Positions 12,565 through 23,831 of a stretch of DNA of 64,000 nucleotides are shown in pieces; the first letter of the stretch is position 1, and the number at the start of each line of letters is the position of its first letter. The DNA lies in assembly GCF_047495875.1 (NCBI RefSeq), contig NC_092461.1, positions 49,295,101 through 49,359,100 of the forward strand. Reading direction: 5' to 3'. The notes under the pieces were generated by a model. That model made no database searches. It was not told the DNA's origin and saw only the letters and a list, made by a program, of their open reading frames with translations. Source of the stretch: Pithys albifrons albifrons (Eukaryota; Chordata; Aves; Passeriformes; Thamnophilidae). Position numbers and translations under genes: made by a program.

Positions 12565-14200
12565 TGGGGATTGGGGACACCACTAGTAACAGGCCTCCAG
12601 CTAGAGCCTGTGCCAGTGATTACAACCCTCTGTCATCTGCCATTCATCCAGTTCTCAATTCACTTCAGTGTCCATTCATCCAGTCCACAATTCCTGAGTT
12701 TGCCTGTGAAGGTGTTGTGAGAGACAATGTCAAAAGCCTTCCTGAAGTCAAGGTAGAAAACATCCACTGCTCTCTCTTCATCCATCCAGGTAGTTGTTTT
12801 AAAATAGAAGGCAATCAGATTAGCCTATCATGGTTTGGTGAATCCATGCTGAACTATTCCTGATCACCTCCTTTCCATCCATGTGGGTAGAGATGGCCTC
12901 CAGAGAGAGGCACTCCATCAGTTTTCTGGGGAATGAGGTGAGGCTGACTGGCTGGTAGTTCTCTGCATCCTCCTTCTTACCCTTTTTGAAGACCAAGGTG
13001 ACACTTGCTTTCTTCCAGTCAAGCACCTCTCCTGATCTCCACAACCTTTTGAAGATGATTCTGAGGATCCATGCTGTGGTGCTGCCAGCTCTTTCAGCAT
13101 TTATGGATGAATCCCTTCATGACCCATGGACTTGTGCATGTCAAGTTTTCCTAGGTGTTCCCAAACCAAATTCCCCTTGACCAAGGGAAAGTCTTCCTTC
13201 CAACTTTCCTCTGCCCTAGATCAGAGATTCCTGAGGGCTGGGGTGGTCAGTGAAGACTGATGCAAGGAAAGGGTTTGGTAACTCTGCCTTCTCTGCATAA
13301 TTTTTTACCAACATACTCCCTCCATTTAGTAATATGGCCCATATTATCCTTAGTTTTCCTTTTGTTATTGATGTATTTGAAGAGGAACTTTTTGTTGTCC
13401 TTGACATGCTTGGCCAGATTTAATTTCAGATGGGCCTTACCTTTCCTTGCCTCATTTTTACTTAGTTTGACAACTTCTTTATATTCATTCCAAGTGGCTC
13501 AGCCCTGCTTCCATCTCCTCTGTGTTTCCTGCTTTAACTTAAGTAATGACAGGAAGTTTTTATTCACTCATGCAGATCTCATGCCTCCTTTGCCTGATTT
13601 CTTGCTCACTGGAATGCATCATTCCTGAGCTTGGAGGAAATGATCCTTGAATATCAACCAGCTCTCTTGGACCCCTCTTCCTTGCAGGACCTGCTCCCAT
13701 GAGATTCTTCAACGAATATTCCTAAAGAGGCTAAAGTTAGCTCTCCCGAGTCCACGGTTGTAATCGTACTCTTTGCCCTGCCTTCTCGCTACCTGACCCT
13801 GAACTCCACAGTCTCATGGTCACTGCAACTAAGGCTGCCCCCAACCTTCACATCTCCAACAAGGCCTTTCACGTTTGTTAGTATAAAGGCGAGCAGCACA
13901 CCAATCCTTGTGGAATCCTCTGCTACCTGCAACACAAAGGTGTCCTCAAGACTTCACAGAAACTCCCTGGACTGTTTCTGCTCCTCAAGGAGCAGTTCCT
14001 GTGACTTTGAGGCTGTTTCAAGCTGCCTGTAGAAGGCCTCATCCATGTTCTCCTCCTGATCAGGCAGCCTGTAGCAAACACCCATAGTGTCATTCTTACT
14101 AGTCTACCCTTTTATCCTGAACCTAAACTCTCAACTTGCTCATTGTCCACCCCAGGACAGAGCTCAAAATCCCATCATTATAGGTGTGATCTTCCCTGGG
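12565..14200 (-). mobile_element. CR1 LINE fragment (ORF2 region), 3' end missing
   Basis: Read on the - strand this is the endonuclease-to-reverse-transcriptase part of a CR1 non-LTR retrotransposon. Translated - strand pieces match the family: a segment with KAELPNPFLASVF (13216-13407) corresponds to the linker before the RT domain, and FKKGKKEDAENYQPVSL (12820-13044) is the start of the CR1 RT domain. Stops and frameshifts break the frame throughout, so it is dead. CR1 copies are normally truncated at the 5' end and keep the ATTCTATG-like 3' terminus. Here the 3' untranslated region and about 1 kb before it are absent and the copy ends near 12565, which suggests a later deletion or rearrangement. 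Both borders are approximate, the right-hand one (14170-14240) more so. Confidence 0.9.
12820..13044 (-). pseudogene. CR1 reverse-transcriptase fragment (decayed)
   Basis: This 74-codon open stretch inside the CR1 copy begins at the conserved start of the RT domain (WKKASVTLVFKKG followed by the NYQPVSLTS motif) and continues through the KLMECLSLEAISTHM helix region. The catalytic YxDD box and the rest of the polymerase are not present in frame. It marks the orientation of the element and has no expected function. Confidence 0.85.
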
Positions 14201-14709
14201 GACAGATTGTATTGCCACTGGGTTTTATAAAGCCATAGCCATTTTCAGTGTTAAGAACTGCAGTGGGTGACAGTCCCATCTCACCCACTGAGGTTTTTGG
14301 GAAGGGAGGGAGACTATGCTGAATTCAGCATGCACAAGTCCATTAGTCAACTCTGGCAGGCAGAAATGTGGAGCCATGAATTACCTCAACCATCTCCCCA
14401 TGACCTCTGAGGAGGGTAATGAGACCGCTCCAGCACCAAAAGAAGCTTGGAAGACTTACAGTGTATACACTGAGAAGGATGAACCCCACAGCTCCCTCAA
14501 TTGTGAAGGAGAAGGCAGATTTCAGCACAATGACAATTCACATTTGCTTAGAGATTTGAGCTCTAGTGTTTGTATCTCTGCTAAACTGCCAAATAGCCTC
14601 TCAGCATACTGACTGTGGAGTACAGATTCACCTGCTGAGATGGGTAGGTGCTGTAGAAATGGAATAATTTAAATCCTGTCTTTGTCAGAGTGAAGCAAAC
14701 TAACAAACA

Positions 14710-14721
14710 CCCCCCCCCCCC
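14710..14721 (+). repeat. Poly-C run of 12
   Basis: Twelve consecutive C residues lie in otherwise AT-rich sequence. The exact length of such a run is often uncertain in sequence data. Confidence 0.85.
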
Positions 14722-16004
14722 ATTCATCTCTTTAATAAAACCTTTCCTTCTTTTTTTTTGTAATCAATATAGGTCAGATCTCTTTAATGCAACACAAGGC
14801 TCTAATTCATCTGAGTAAAAAGTGTAATTTAATTTTGAGAATCTATAAATGCTCTAAATATGACGTATTTAGTAACATCTATCCTGACTAACTAGTCAGC
14901 AGAAAAATAACTTCTATGATCATCAGAGATGAAGTTTACTATTCCAGAGCAAACACCAGTAAATTTATCTCCCATCTACTGGCAAATTCAGTGCCTTCCA
15001 AGTGTGGAACACACATTCCTTAACCCTTTACTGTGCCGAAATAGCCATTTAAAAACAACTTTTGAGTCAAAGCATGATCTGAGCCTTTCCATTCTTCTTC
15101 AAATGCATTCACACATGGCACTGCTCAGGAGGCTAACTTGATCTGAAACAAAAGCTTCACAGATTTTTGGCAGTTCTCAAAAGCTCGATTTCAAGACTGC
15201 AGAGTGTTTTACTCCTAAAGCACAGCAAATCAGCTGGGAGAGAATGAAAGCAACTCTGGGCAACCCTCCTTTTGCAAGGTAATTTACTTTCAAATAGCAG
15301 AGGTGTTTATAGACTCCCTGTCATCATCCCTGGCTCTGAGACAAGCCCTTGGTCCTCCGAAGGCCCAGCCAACAATTCAGTCTCCTTCGAAGGACTGTTC
15401 AAACAGGTTGGAAGGTGGGCAGTATTGCCACTCTGGGCAACCCCCTGGAGCTGGCCATGGCTGGGCCTGCTTCTCCCCACAACTTTCTTCCACTTGCTGC
15501 ATGCAGGACACCAGCACTGCCATGTGAATTTACAAGTCCTGAAGAAGATCAACCCAACTTAGCATATTCTTCAGCATTGCCGCATGGTTGGGTTTTGCAA
15601 AAAAAAAAGAGGCTCAGTTCCCCAGTTGAATCAAAGCTGTAGTTTGCCTTGTCTTTCTTGCACTCAACCATGGCCACAGAAATGAAGATAAACTGCAGAG
15701 TTGCTCTTGCGGCAGGAGGTGCCACCATCAGCACTGCAGAGATGGACCAGACAAGAGGCTAAAGCATTTCCCTGCACATCTTAGAGCAGACTTCATCATT
15801 TAATGCTCTTTCCTTTATAGTTATGCGCACATCCAAGGATGTCTGCTGACACAGACAGGGCTGCCAGGCAGTCCCTGTGGAATTAAACCACTGCTCAGTG
15901 CTGTTGGCAGTACCTACGTGTGGCTGCTGGCCCATTGGACAAGGTGTCTCAGACAGCAGGTGAGTGACACCACATTGTACAGCTCATTGTGAGCACTTTG
16001 CTAA

Positions 16005-16140
16005 GTGGAGGTAATTAATGGCTGGAGAATGACATTTAAACATGTGTTTGATACTTTCTCCTAGAATTAGGACAGAATTACCCTACTTTGCATTCTAATT
16101 AATTATTTTAGCCTGCAACTGACATCAGATTTGCATAAGC
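16005..16140. promoter_or_regulatory. AT-rich homeodomain/POU-site cluster (possible enhancer core)
   Basis: Within about 130 bases there are TAATTAAT (16012-16019), TAATTAATTA (16096-16105) and a perfect octamer ATTTGCAT (16129-16136). TAATTA is the common core of many homeodomain proteins, and ATTTGCAT is bound by POU/OCT proteins. Such words are also expected by chance in AT-rich DNA, so this is only a candidate. Conservation between species would be the real evidence, and I cannot see that here. Confidence 0.2.
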
Positions 16141-17390
16141 TATGTAGTTCATGCTTTCTGTACCAAAAGCCTAAAAGCAGACTACTTTTCAGCTATTATT
16201 TTGCTTTCAGTATTTCACATTAATTTCCACAGTGCATTTGTCATTTTTAAAAAACATACCATGCATTGTTACCTCTCTCATTAATTCCAGCTCCATAGAA
16301 CAGTGTCAGAACAATTATGGTGTCTTGTTTGCAGGAATTTCAGCTTTTCTGCCAAAAGTAAAAAATTCTGAGCACTATGTGTAATGTTTCCTGACCCTGC
16401 ATGTTGCTCTCTGCCCTGAGGACAGGTTCAGCCTGTGAAAGGATTCTGGCACCATGGGTGGGGACACTCAGCCCTAAGCCCATTGCTGGCACATTTGGCG
16501 CTCACAGTTTTAAGGCTGTTTATCCAAAACAAAAGCTGGCATCTTCATTAATAAAAACATCACAACATTACAGTGAGAGAGCTTCAAGGTGAAGTTCTTG
16601 ATTTCTGCAGGCTCCCGTGAGATACTCTGGGGTATGTGCACCTGCCAGCCATTGCCTGTCAGCTAAGCAGAGTAGAAACAAAAGCACAGACAAATTAACT
16701 ATGGAAAAGGAAACCCTACTTTCTGCCCTCTAACTGAAGGTCCTTGGATAGGAGAAAAGACCTCTTTTATTTACTCCAACTCCTGGCTCATGAAGTGCTT
16801 CTCCTTTCTGCCCCATGACATGCACACCGTTCTTCATTATTCTGTTACTTTTCAATAAATCCACACAAGATGGGATATTTTCTTCATTTGGGAAGCGTAA
16901 TGTGTAAAGTGTAATGTGACTTGATTTAAAGTCACATTTCCATATGCATCTTTTGTGCTTGTAACAAGTAACCCCTTCATCCAGACATGCCACTAAGCCT
17001 TTGCCTGCCATGGAGGAACCAGGGAAGCATTCAATGTTTTTCTGCCGGAGGACAGACGCTTCCCTGTAAACAGCATTGGCCACTTGGGTGCACAACCCTG
17101 CCTGTTCAGGCTGTTGCTTGTCTATGAATGTGAAAGGATGACCTTGTGTTTTGGGATGCTGTAGCTGGTATTTCAGTACCAGTTTAGGTGTCACTGCTCT
17201 GGGGCAGTCCCTCTGCCCCTCTAAGCTGGCTGTCAGGGTCACATCACCAGTGTGGGACTCTTGAGGGAGATAAGATATCTCCTGGTTTTCAGATGTGTTA
17301 CAGACTGAGAGAGATGCTTCAACTCCAGATTCCCACAACTGGTGACAGTGACTTACCTCCCTGTTTGCCCAAATAGGTATATGAAAAGTA

Positions 17391-17630
17391 GAATCATAGA
17401 GTCGTTTAGGTTGGAACACATCTTAAAAACCATCTGGTTCCAACCCTGTGCCATGGGCAGAAACATCTTCCCCTAGATTTGGCTGCTCAGCTGTGAGCTT
17501 GAGCACCTTCATGGATGGGGCATCCAGAACTTCTCTGGGCAACCTGTCCCAGTGCCTCATCACCCTCACAGTGAAGAATTTTTTCCTCATGTCTCATCTA
17601 AACCTACTCTCTTGCAGTTTGAAACCGTTA
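17391..17630 (-). mobile_element. CR1 LINE 3'-end fragment
   Basis: The + strand begins with GAATCATAGAGTCGTTTAGG and runs through GTGCCATGGGCAG, GGCATCCAGAACTTCTCTGG and CCCTCACAGTGAAGAA to GTTTGAAACCG. This is the reverse complement of the last 240 or so bases of avian CR1 (3' UTR and end of ORF2). The insertion is 5'-truncated, as usual. The terminal octamer repeat is reduced to about one unit. A 229-codon - strand open frame uses the CR1 tail for its first codons. Confidence 0.93.
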
Positions 17631-20600
17631 TGAATCAGTAGAAAAGGATGCTGCTTTGGGGCATTGAACAGAAAGGGAGAAGTCAAGAAGAGAGTGTCAA
17701 AACAGTAGCCACACGAAACGCCTCCTCAAATGCCAGAGCTCCCTCTGAACTCCGGGCATGCACTGACTAAACAGACTGGATCTCCTCTGCTTGGGAGCTG
17801 TAAGCAGGCCACTGTGGCACTGCAATTTTGCTGGTTGTGAGCTCAGTGTGGATGCTCAAATTCACACCAGTGCTGTCATGATGTTAAGAATCAAACACCT
17901 CTTGCTGAGTTACAAGTTACCTGGCAGAGCCAAACACCAAACTGTCCCTACTGCTTCTGTGTAAGTTTGGACATAGTGAACAAGGAAGAAGGCCCAGTGA
18001 AGTTTTATCCAGAAGCTCACATTGACATTTTTATCCCTTTACAGTTACACACATTCAAAGAGCCCAATCACATCCACCCAAAGGGCATCACAAGAATTCA
18101 AACAGTTTGTCTCTTCTGCAACTGCTCAGCCATGTTATACCTCAGTGTTAGTCCTCACAGAATATTCAAGCCACAAATTCAGACACAAAATCTGTTTATT
18201 CTCTCTCCTCCTTTGATTAAGCTGCATGGCCAGATTAAGACTGTGTACAAATGTTGTAATTTCCATGGGTGAATGTCAGCCTTTTCCTGAAGAGTGGTGG
18301 AAAGCTGCTGGGGTGTGTTCAGCCAATTTGCTGAGCTCTGAATTTAGAGTATTGTTTATCAGATTTCCCAATATTTACACTCAGTTCCCATTCCAGTAAA
18401 CAGATGACATATTATAGGATACTACTGTTAAAAAAACCCAAGAAAATGAAAACAAGAAACTCTCTGCAGCAGAAACCCCCAAATGCAAAATATGTTGGAT
18501 TTAGTTTCCTTCCAATGCCTTTTTCTCTGTCTATGATTTACAGATACTATGCAGTTCATATGTACATAGAGCAGGCCTGAGAACTACTGGCAGACAGGCG
18601 TTGCTTGATGGGTTCAGACTGTCACTATTTTTAACTCAGAACTTCTCTCTAACAGTGACAATTTCCAGATGCTTTAGAAGAAAGATTTCTATAAGGAATG
18701 ATAATAGGAACACCGGCCCCTAAATAAAATTCTTCTTTACTGAAGGAACTCAGTTTGTGACAAGGAGAGTGAGGAACATATTCTGCATTTTTTGAAGCTC
18801 AGTTGAGTGGAAAATGAGAAAATGTCCCTGTTTGTACATCGCTGACAGTCCCAGTCTGAATTTTGCATGGTTCTGCTATTGAGTTGCCCAGGTGATTGCC
18901 TTTCAATGAACGCTCTTGATATTTTTCTTCTTTCACGAGAGTATGGTACTGGCAATGCCTTTTATTTTGCTTTGTATCTTTTTCTGAAGTATTTTTGTTT
19001 ATCTCTGTTGACAGACAAATCTACAGTGCTATGCCATTGCACATGAGCTGTCCATTGGCATGTCCACCCTTTGCAAAGGAAAGCCCTTTGGTGACAGCCC
19101 AAGACAAAACCTTTCCGTTACAGGGTATTTTGTCTGCACTTTAAAAGCAAGGAGGACAGTCCATGAAATAAGGCAGTATTTCCAGATCTGTACTGCCTCC
19201 TGGTTTTAACCACAGAGCCCCCACAAGGCTGTTGAGTCTGGGTGGAAGCCCCAACTTTGCCCCAGAATGGAAAGGCTGGAGGTGCCCCGAGAGGGTCTGT
19301 AAACCCCACAGGATAATGCTGGTGAGAGCAGCTTCAGAGGAGGCAGGCACTGAGCAATTCCCTGGCTGGGACAGGCCCACAGTGTGTGGCTTTTGTCCCA
19401 GAGCGAGAAAATGCCTCAATGCTTAATTGCAGGGAAGCTGTTGTTACTTCTGTAGTGCACTTGTCTGTCCTTAATTAAATTGAACAGTTTTTCATAATAA
19501 GTGGAGCAGTGCACCTGCAGTATGCAATGTAGATGGGGCAAAATGTTCATTTTAATTATACTAAGTTTATTCAACCATGTTAATGCCAATAACTCCAACC
19601 GGCTGGAACAGTAAGCATGGTTTAGCATTTCTTTCCAAGTATACAAAGCTTTGGTTTCTCTAAACTGAAAGGAGATGAGCCATTGAAGGAAATTTCATTG
19701 CAGTTTGATTTAGCAGAATAATTCTAAGTGTCCAGAAAATTATAATGGCAAGTAATGTTGTATCAACTTCATCTACATCAAAGTTATAGAGGGACATTTC
19801 CAGCATATAAATTAACTTAATATGGCGCCAGTTTTGGCAATGGTTCAAATTCAGTAATCTATACCTCAAAGAGTTAAGCAAATTAGGGGATTTTAAGTAT
19901 TATATTTGATTGAATATTACTGTGATACTTTATTATAATACAGACTACCTGCTAAGGTGTGACAATTCTCTTTTGTGTTTCTTGGTTTGTATCCATTTTG
20001 GTTTTGTTAAGAACAGGAGTTTTCTTTTCTGGTGCACAGAGGAAGACAAACCACCCAAAGACAAAGCTATTGGTACAAGCTCATTCATTCTACATCTGGA
20101 CTTTGAAGCACCCACACAGCTATGAGAGCCCTATCTGAAAGAGCTGTGTGCTACTTTTTAAGGGAATAAGCAAAAGTACAACCTCATTAACATGAGTTAC
20201 TGTTGTTAAATAGCCAGGAGATATGGAAAGAAGCAGCAAGTTGGCAGGCCCTTGTGGTTCCTGTGCCAAATGAATACGGAATTGAAGATGTTACCATGAA
20301 AAGGAGACCTCTTGAGTAGTGATTTACAGTTCAAGTACTGAACATACTTTAAGAGTTAGAAAATACTGAGATTTAATAAGTATTTCTGTCATGATAAAGT
20401 AAATTCTTCCTTTTTTAATAGCACCATCTGTAAAGCTTCTTTTTAAAGAGGTCTATCCATTAGATACACAGCAGATACGGGATATGAAGAGCTCGGCTTC
20501 CTAAAAGTCACTGTAGATGTAGTTCCCAGTCCTGATATCTGTGGCTAATCTCACAAGTCTTTACACAGATTGTGGCCAAGATATAAGATTTACAATACAA

Positions 20601-21279
20601 ACTATAATACAAAACAGTCTCTTTATCAGCCTGAAACTAGCCTAAGAAATACAAACAGTTACAGTGCTTTTCTGCCAGCTGCTTATATGGAAAAACCAGG
20701 CACTCCTGGTCTTCAGGTTCAGTGTATTTCACCACACAGCTTTTATTCTTTCATTAGAGAACCCCAATGTGCAAGAAGCAACAGCTGAATTGCTTATCAT
20801 ATATGGGACACAGCTGCAAGCAAATGCCCTCTGGCAACCAGGGCAAGGTGTTGTTCAGACATAAGCAGGTAGGGACTGCTCTGTTCTAAGGAACTCAGCA
20901 GACAAGGGAAATGAAAAATATGAGGTGACTGCTAAGAAATGGCAAACAGAGGCATATGTACATTGCATTGCCAGTGCTGATCTGGGCTCAGCTTCACTGT
21001 GTAATTATATCCCTAACGGAGATGCCACTATGGAGGGGAATGGTGGAAAAATAATTATCATTAATGGCAGATTAGTAAATTAAACTTGCAGACTCAATTC
21101 CTTGGTACTCCCATCTTTGTAGGTGCTGTGAGGATCCCTAGAATGGCAGATCAATGGGTCTCATCCATTCACCAGCTGATGTTTGATCAAAAGGTGAGGA
21201 CAATGCAAGAATGAAGACACAAGTCTCACCATTGTAGCAAACATTAGGCACATATTTAGCATAATAGCATGTAGGTCAG
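17631..21279. other. Non-coding DNA, AT-rich in part
   Basis: No transposon or exon was recognised. The part from about 19440 to 19900 is AT-rich, with TTAATTAA, several AATTA words and long stretches free of CpG. It has the look of conserved non-coding sequence but cannot be judged without alignment. Open frames on either strand are short and not protein-like. Confidence 0.35.
21275..21279. repeat. Left target-site duplication of the solo LTR (GTCAG)
   Basis: These five bases directly abut the LTR end. The matching right copy, TTCAG, is at 21998-22002 and differs at the first base. A shared 5-bp flank is what an integrase of the ERVL type leaves. With one mismatch, chance agreement is possible but unlikely given that the LTR ends were set independently. 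Confidence 0.6.
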
Positions 21280-21380
21280 TGTGATGAGTTCACGTGGCTG
21301 GACCAGGTGCCAACCACAGCCATTCTATCACTTCCCTCCTTAGGGTCCCTTCCACAGGGTGCAGTCCTTCAGGAACAAAC

Positions 21381-21672
21381 TGCTCCAGTATGGATTTCTG
21401 CAAGGTCACAAGTCCTGGCAGAAAATCTGCTTCAACATGGGCTTTTCTCTCCATGGGTCCACAGGTCCTGCTAGGAGCCTGCTCCAGCATGGCCTTCCCA
21501 TGTGGTCACAGCCTCCTTCAAGCATCTACCTGCTCCAGCATGGGGTCCTTCAGGGGCTGCAGGTGGATCTCTGCTCCACCTTGGACCTCTATGGGCTGCA
21601 GGGGGACTGCCTGCCTCTTCATGGTCTTCACCAGAGCTGCAGGGGAATCTCTGCTCCAGTGCCTGGAGGACC
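21381..21672 (-). repeat. Imperfect tandem units inside the LTR
   Basis: A core read on the + strand as TGCTCCAG(C)ATGG recurs at 21381, 21428, 21480, 21531, 21572 and 21652. The first intervals are 47, 52, 51 and 41 bases, and the last is twice about 40. Each core is followed by variants of CCTTCCCATG / GGCTGCAGG. The units make overlapping open frames on both strands that look protein-like only because they are repeated. Confidence 0.8.
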
Positions 21673-21707
21673 TCTTCCCCCTCCTTCTTCCCTGAACTTT
21701 GTATCTG

Positions 21708-21772
21708 CAGAGTTTTTTGTCATATATTCTCACTCCTCTCTGCAGAGTTTTTTCTCACATTCTCATTCCTCT
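21708..21772. repeat. Tandem duplication of about 33 bp in the LTR
   Basis: GCAGAGTTTTTTGTCATATA followed by TTCTCACTCCTCT recurs immediately as GCAGAGTTTTTTCTCACATT followed by CTCATTCCTCT. The second copy differs by a few substitutions and a 2-base deletion. It sits between the tandem units and the TATA-like site, in the part expected to include the LTR transcription start. Confidence 0.8.
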
Positions 21773-21809
21773 CTTCCAGCTACTGTTGCACTGCCATTTT
21801 TTCCCCCTT

Positions 21810-21817
21810 CTTAAATA
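21810..21817 (-). promoter_or_regulatory. LTR TATA-like box
   Basis: TATTTAAG on the - strand lies about 180 bases from the LTR 5' end and upstream of the tandem units, the expected place for the U3 core promoter. Whether it is still active is unknown. Confidence 0.5.
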
Positions 21818-21997
21818 CATTATCTCAGAAGTGCCACCACCACCACTGATGGACTTGGCCTTGTCCAGCAGCCAGTCCATTTTGGAGCCAGCTGGCACTG
21901 GCTTGGTCAGACACAGGGGTAGCTTCTATCAGTTTCTCACAGAGCCACTCCTATAGCCCCCTCCACTAGCAAAATCTTGCCATGCAAACTCAATACA

Positions 21998-23831
21998 TTC
22001 AGGGATCAGGAATGGAGTTTCTCACCACAGAAAGTATCTCTGAAGAAGCACAGAAGAATAGAGGATAATGCAGAGGCTGAGCTTCATCTCTGAGTTGGGA
22101 CTGGGATGCAGTGCCATAAGAGGCAGAGGGAGCAGGCTGCATATTGCTCTCTATCATTGAAGAGGGAAGACTGTCCATCTTCAGTGCAGCATGAAGCACA
22201 TGCTGGAAAATATCTTGAAAGGGAAAAAGGGGTCTGGTTTGTATCATTGCTGTGGCAAAGTCTGCAGAATAGGACTGACATTGTGCTGGAGGACAGAAAA
22301 TAATAAAGCCCTGTTTGTCAGCCTCTGCAGAGCATGGAGGGGCAGTGGGAGCTGGGCTGTTGCCCAGACCCAACGTGCCCCTGTGGTAGCCTGTATTCAG
22401 ACTCAGATCATCTTGGAGAGGAAAAGAACTTTCCCATCCACCCAGGGTGGTGTCTGTGCCAGTGTGCCCTGAGGAACATGGCAGCCCTGGCAGGGCAAGC
22501 AGGTCAGTGGGTCAAAGAGATAACCAGGGCAGGGAGCTTCTGGGTTTAGTAACTTTTGTGTGGATGATGATTTCCATTGTGAGACCTCTGTTCCCTGTTG
22601 CAGTGAGTGTTCCTGTCCATACCTTGCAGCTGCAGCTTTGCCAGCAGCAGCCCTGACCCAGCAGTATCTGCACTCTCTGGCCAGGGGCCCCTCCTGCTGG
22701 GAGGGGGTCAGTGCCCTTGCAGCCACTCAGGGACATTGTGACCCTTTGCTCAATATGTGTTCTCCAGCGCAGAGTTAGTTACAGGAGAAGTTGCAGGAAG
22801 GGGGAAGATGAGTATTTCTGGTGGCATTGGGCTAGTGGTCTGCTGAGACATTCCCCTGTACCTCAGTGCTTATTTTCATTTAATATATTGCTGTTCTGTG
22901 CTCATTTAGCAGGTGTTTATTTTGGAAAGGGCTCTGTTCACATTTCTGTTTTTACACAGAGTGCACATATGGTGATGTTTGTTTTGCCATGTCTTAGTAT
23001 TCCTCCTCTTCCCCTTCCACCCAGCCCTCATTTTGGCCGAGTCACCAGTTATGGCCAACAAGTTAAAAGTTCCTTTTGCCTTCAGGCCTAGCTCCCACCC
23101 ACCTGCCCTTGGCCCCTTCACTCAGGCAGCTCTAACAAACCACATTCATACTACAAAGTCCTTCCAAGTGTGGCTGATATCAACACTCTCCATCCTCTCC
23201 ATCGCTTGGTGTGGCTGAAGAGGACAGATGTGACATTTTTCACATGTCAAGCACCTGACTTACACCACTGCAAAAAGTCTTTTTCACTCTTCTGTCCTTC
23301 TTTGCACAGTGACCTGGCCTCAGCAGGAGCCTCACAACCTCTCTGGGCCATGCCTGAGCAAACCCAGCTGTAGTTTTTCCACTGGTTTGTGCTGAGGTGG
23401 TGGAAAAGCTGATAAATCAGATCTTTCCTGCTCAGCCCATGAAGTTAGGTAGGTGGAGCTTAACTATTTCTTCAGAGGCAAGAAAGCCACTGAATACCTT
23501 GCACATAAGGCTTCCCCATCTGTGTCAGCTGAAAAAGCAAAGTGAGGATGTGCTGCAGACCAACTGAGCTCTCACTTATATTGTCTTTCCCACCAAAAGC
23601 CACTGCTGAAGTTTCTAGGAAGTGGAAAATAACTCCATCAGTCTTCACTTGTGGATGAGTTCACTTCTTTTCTCCAATTTCTTCTCGCAGCAGGCTCCTG
23701 TCACTGGTACCACTGGTTCGCTGGCAGCTGCTCCACATTTCTTTCGTAAGAAGTTTTGTGTTCTTGACCTTTTGCCCCATGTGTGGGCTTTGCTCTGTGG
23801 TCCCCCTCTGCCACTGTGCCACCATTATCAG
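21998..23831. other. Non-coding DNA between the solo LTR and a candidate exon
   Basis: No repeat family was recognised. Several overlapping open frames of 60-126 codons lie here (for example 22711-23091, +), without domain or splice support. The last 50 bases before 23832 are pyrimidine-rich and form the acceptor of the candidate exon. Confidence 0.35.

Larger units (their letters stand above)
14201..17390. other. Non-coding DNA between two CR1 fragments
   Basis: This stretch contains a 12-base poly-C run (14710-14721) and an AT-rich stretch at about 16000-16300 with homeodomain-like TAATTA words and an octamer ATTTGCAT (listed separately). A - strand open frame of 229 codons (17419-16730), the longest in the window, starts inside the neighbouring CR1 3' end and reads into unique sequence. 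It has no recognisable domain and is most likely fortuitous. Confidence 0.4.
21280..21997 (-). mobile_element. Solo LTR of an avian endogenous retrovirus (ERVL-like)
   Basis: On the - strand the element starts TGTATTGAGTTTGC (from 21997) and ends ...CATCACA (at 21280), the usual TG...CA LTR termini. A TATA-like TATTTAAG lies about 180 bases in (21817-21810, -), which fits the U3 promoter. After it comes a block of imperfect tandem units with a repeated TGCTCCAG core. The flanks are GTCAG (21275-21279) and TTCAG (21998-22002), a 5-bp target duplication with one mismatch. Five bases is typical of ERVL. The order of segments matches an LTR family I recognise from bird genomes, but a part appears deleted near 21340 and the family name is uncertain. 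There are no internal retroviral genes. Confidence 0.85.

Noticed and set aside
13260..13628. 122-codon + strand frame with apparent hydrophobic segments
   Set aside because: It is the antisense of the CR1 ORF2 linker region. The sense strand shows recognisable CR1 protein.
21294..21849. Overlapping + strand frames with repeated motifs that look like a repeat protein
   Set aside because: They read the solo LTR on the wrong strand. The periodicity comes from the LTR tandem units.
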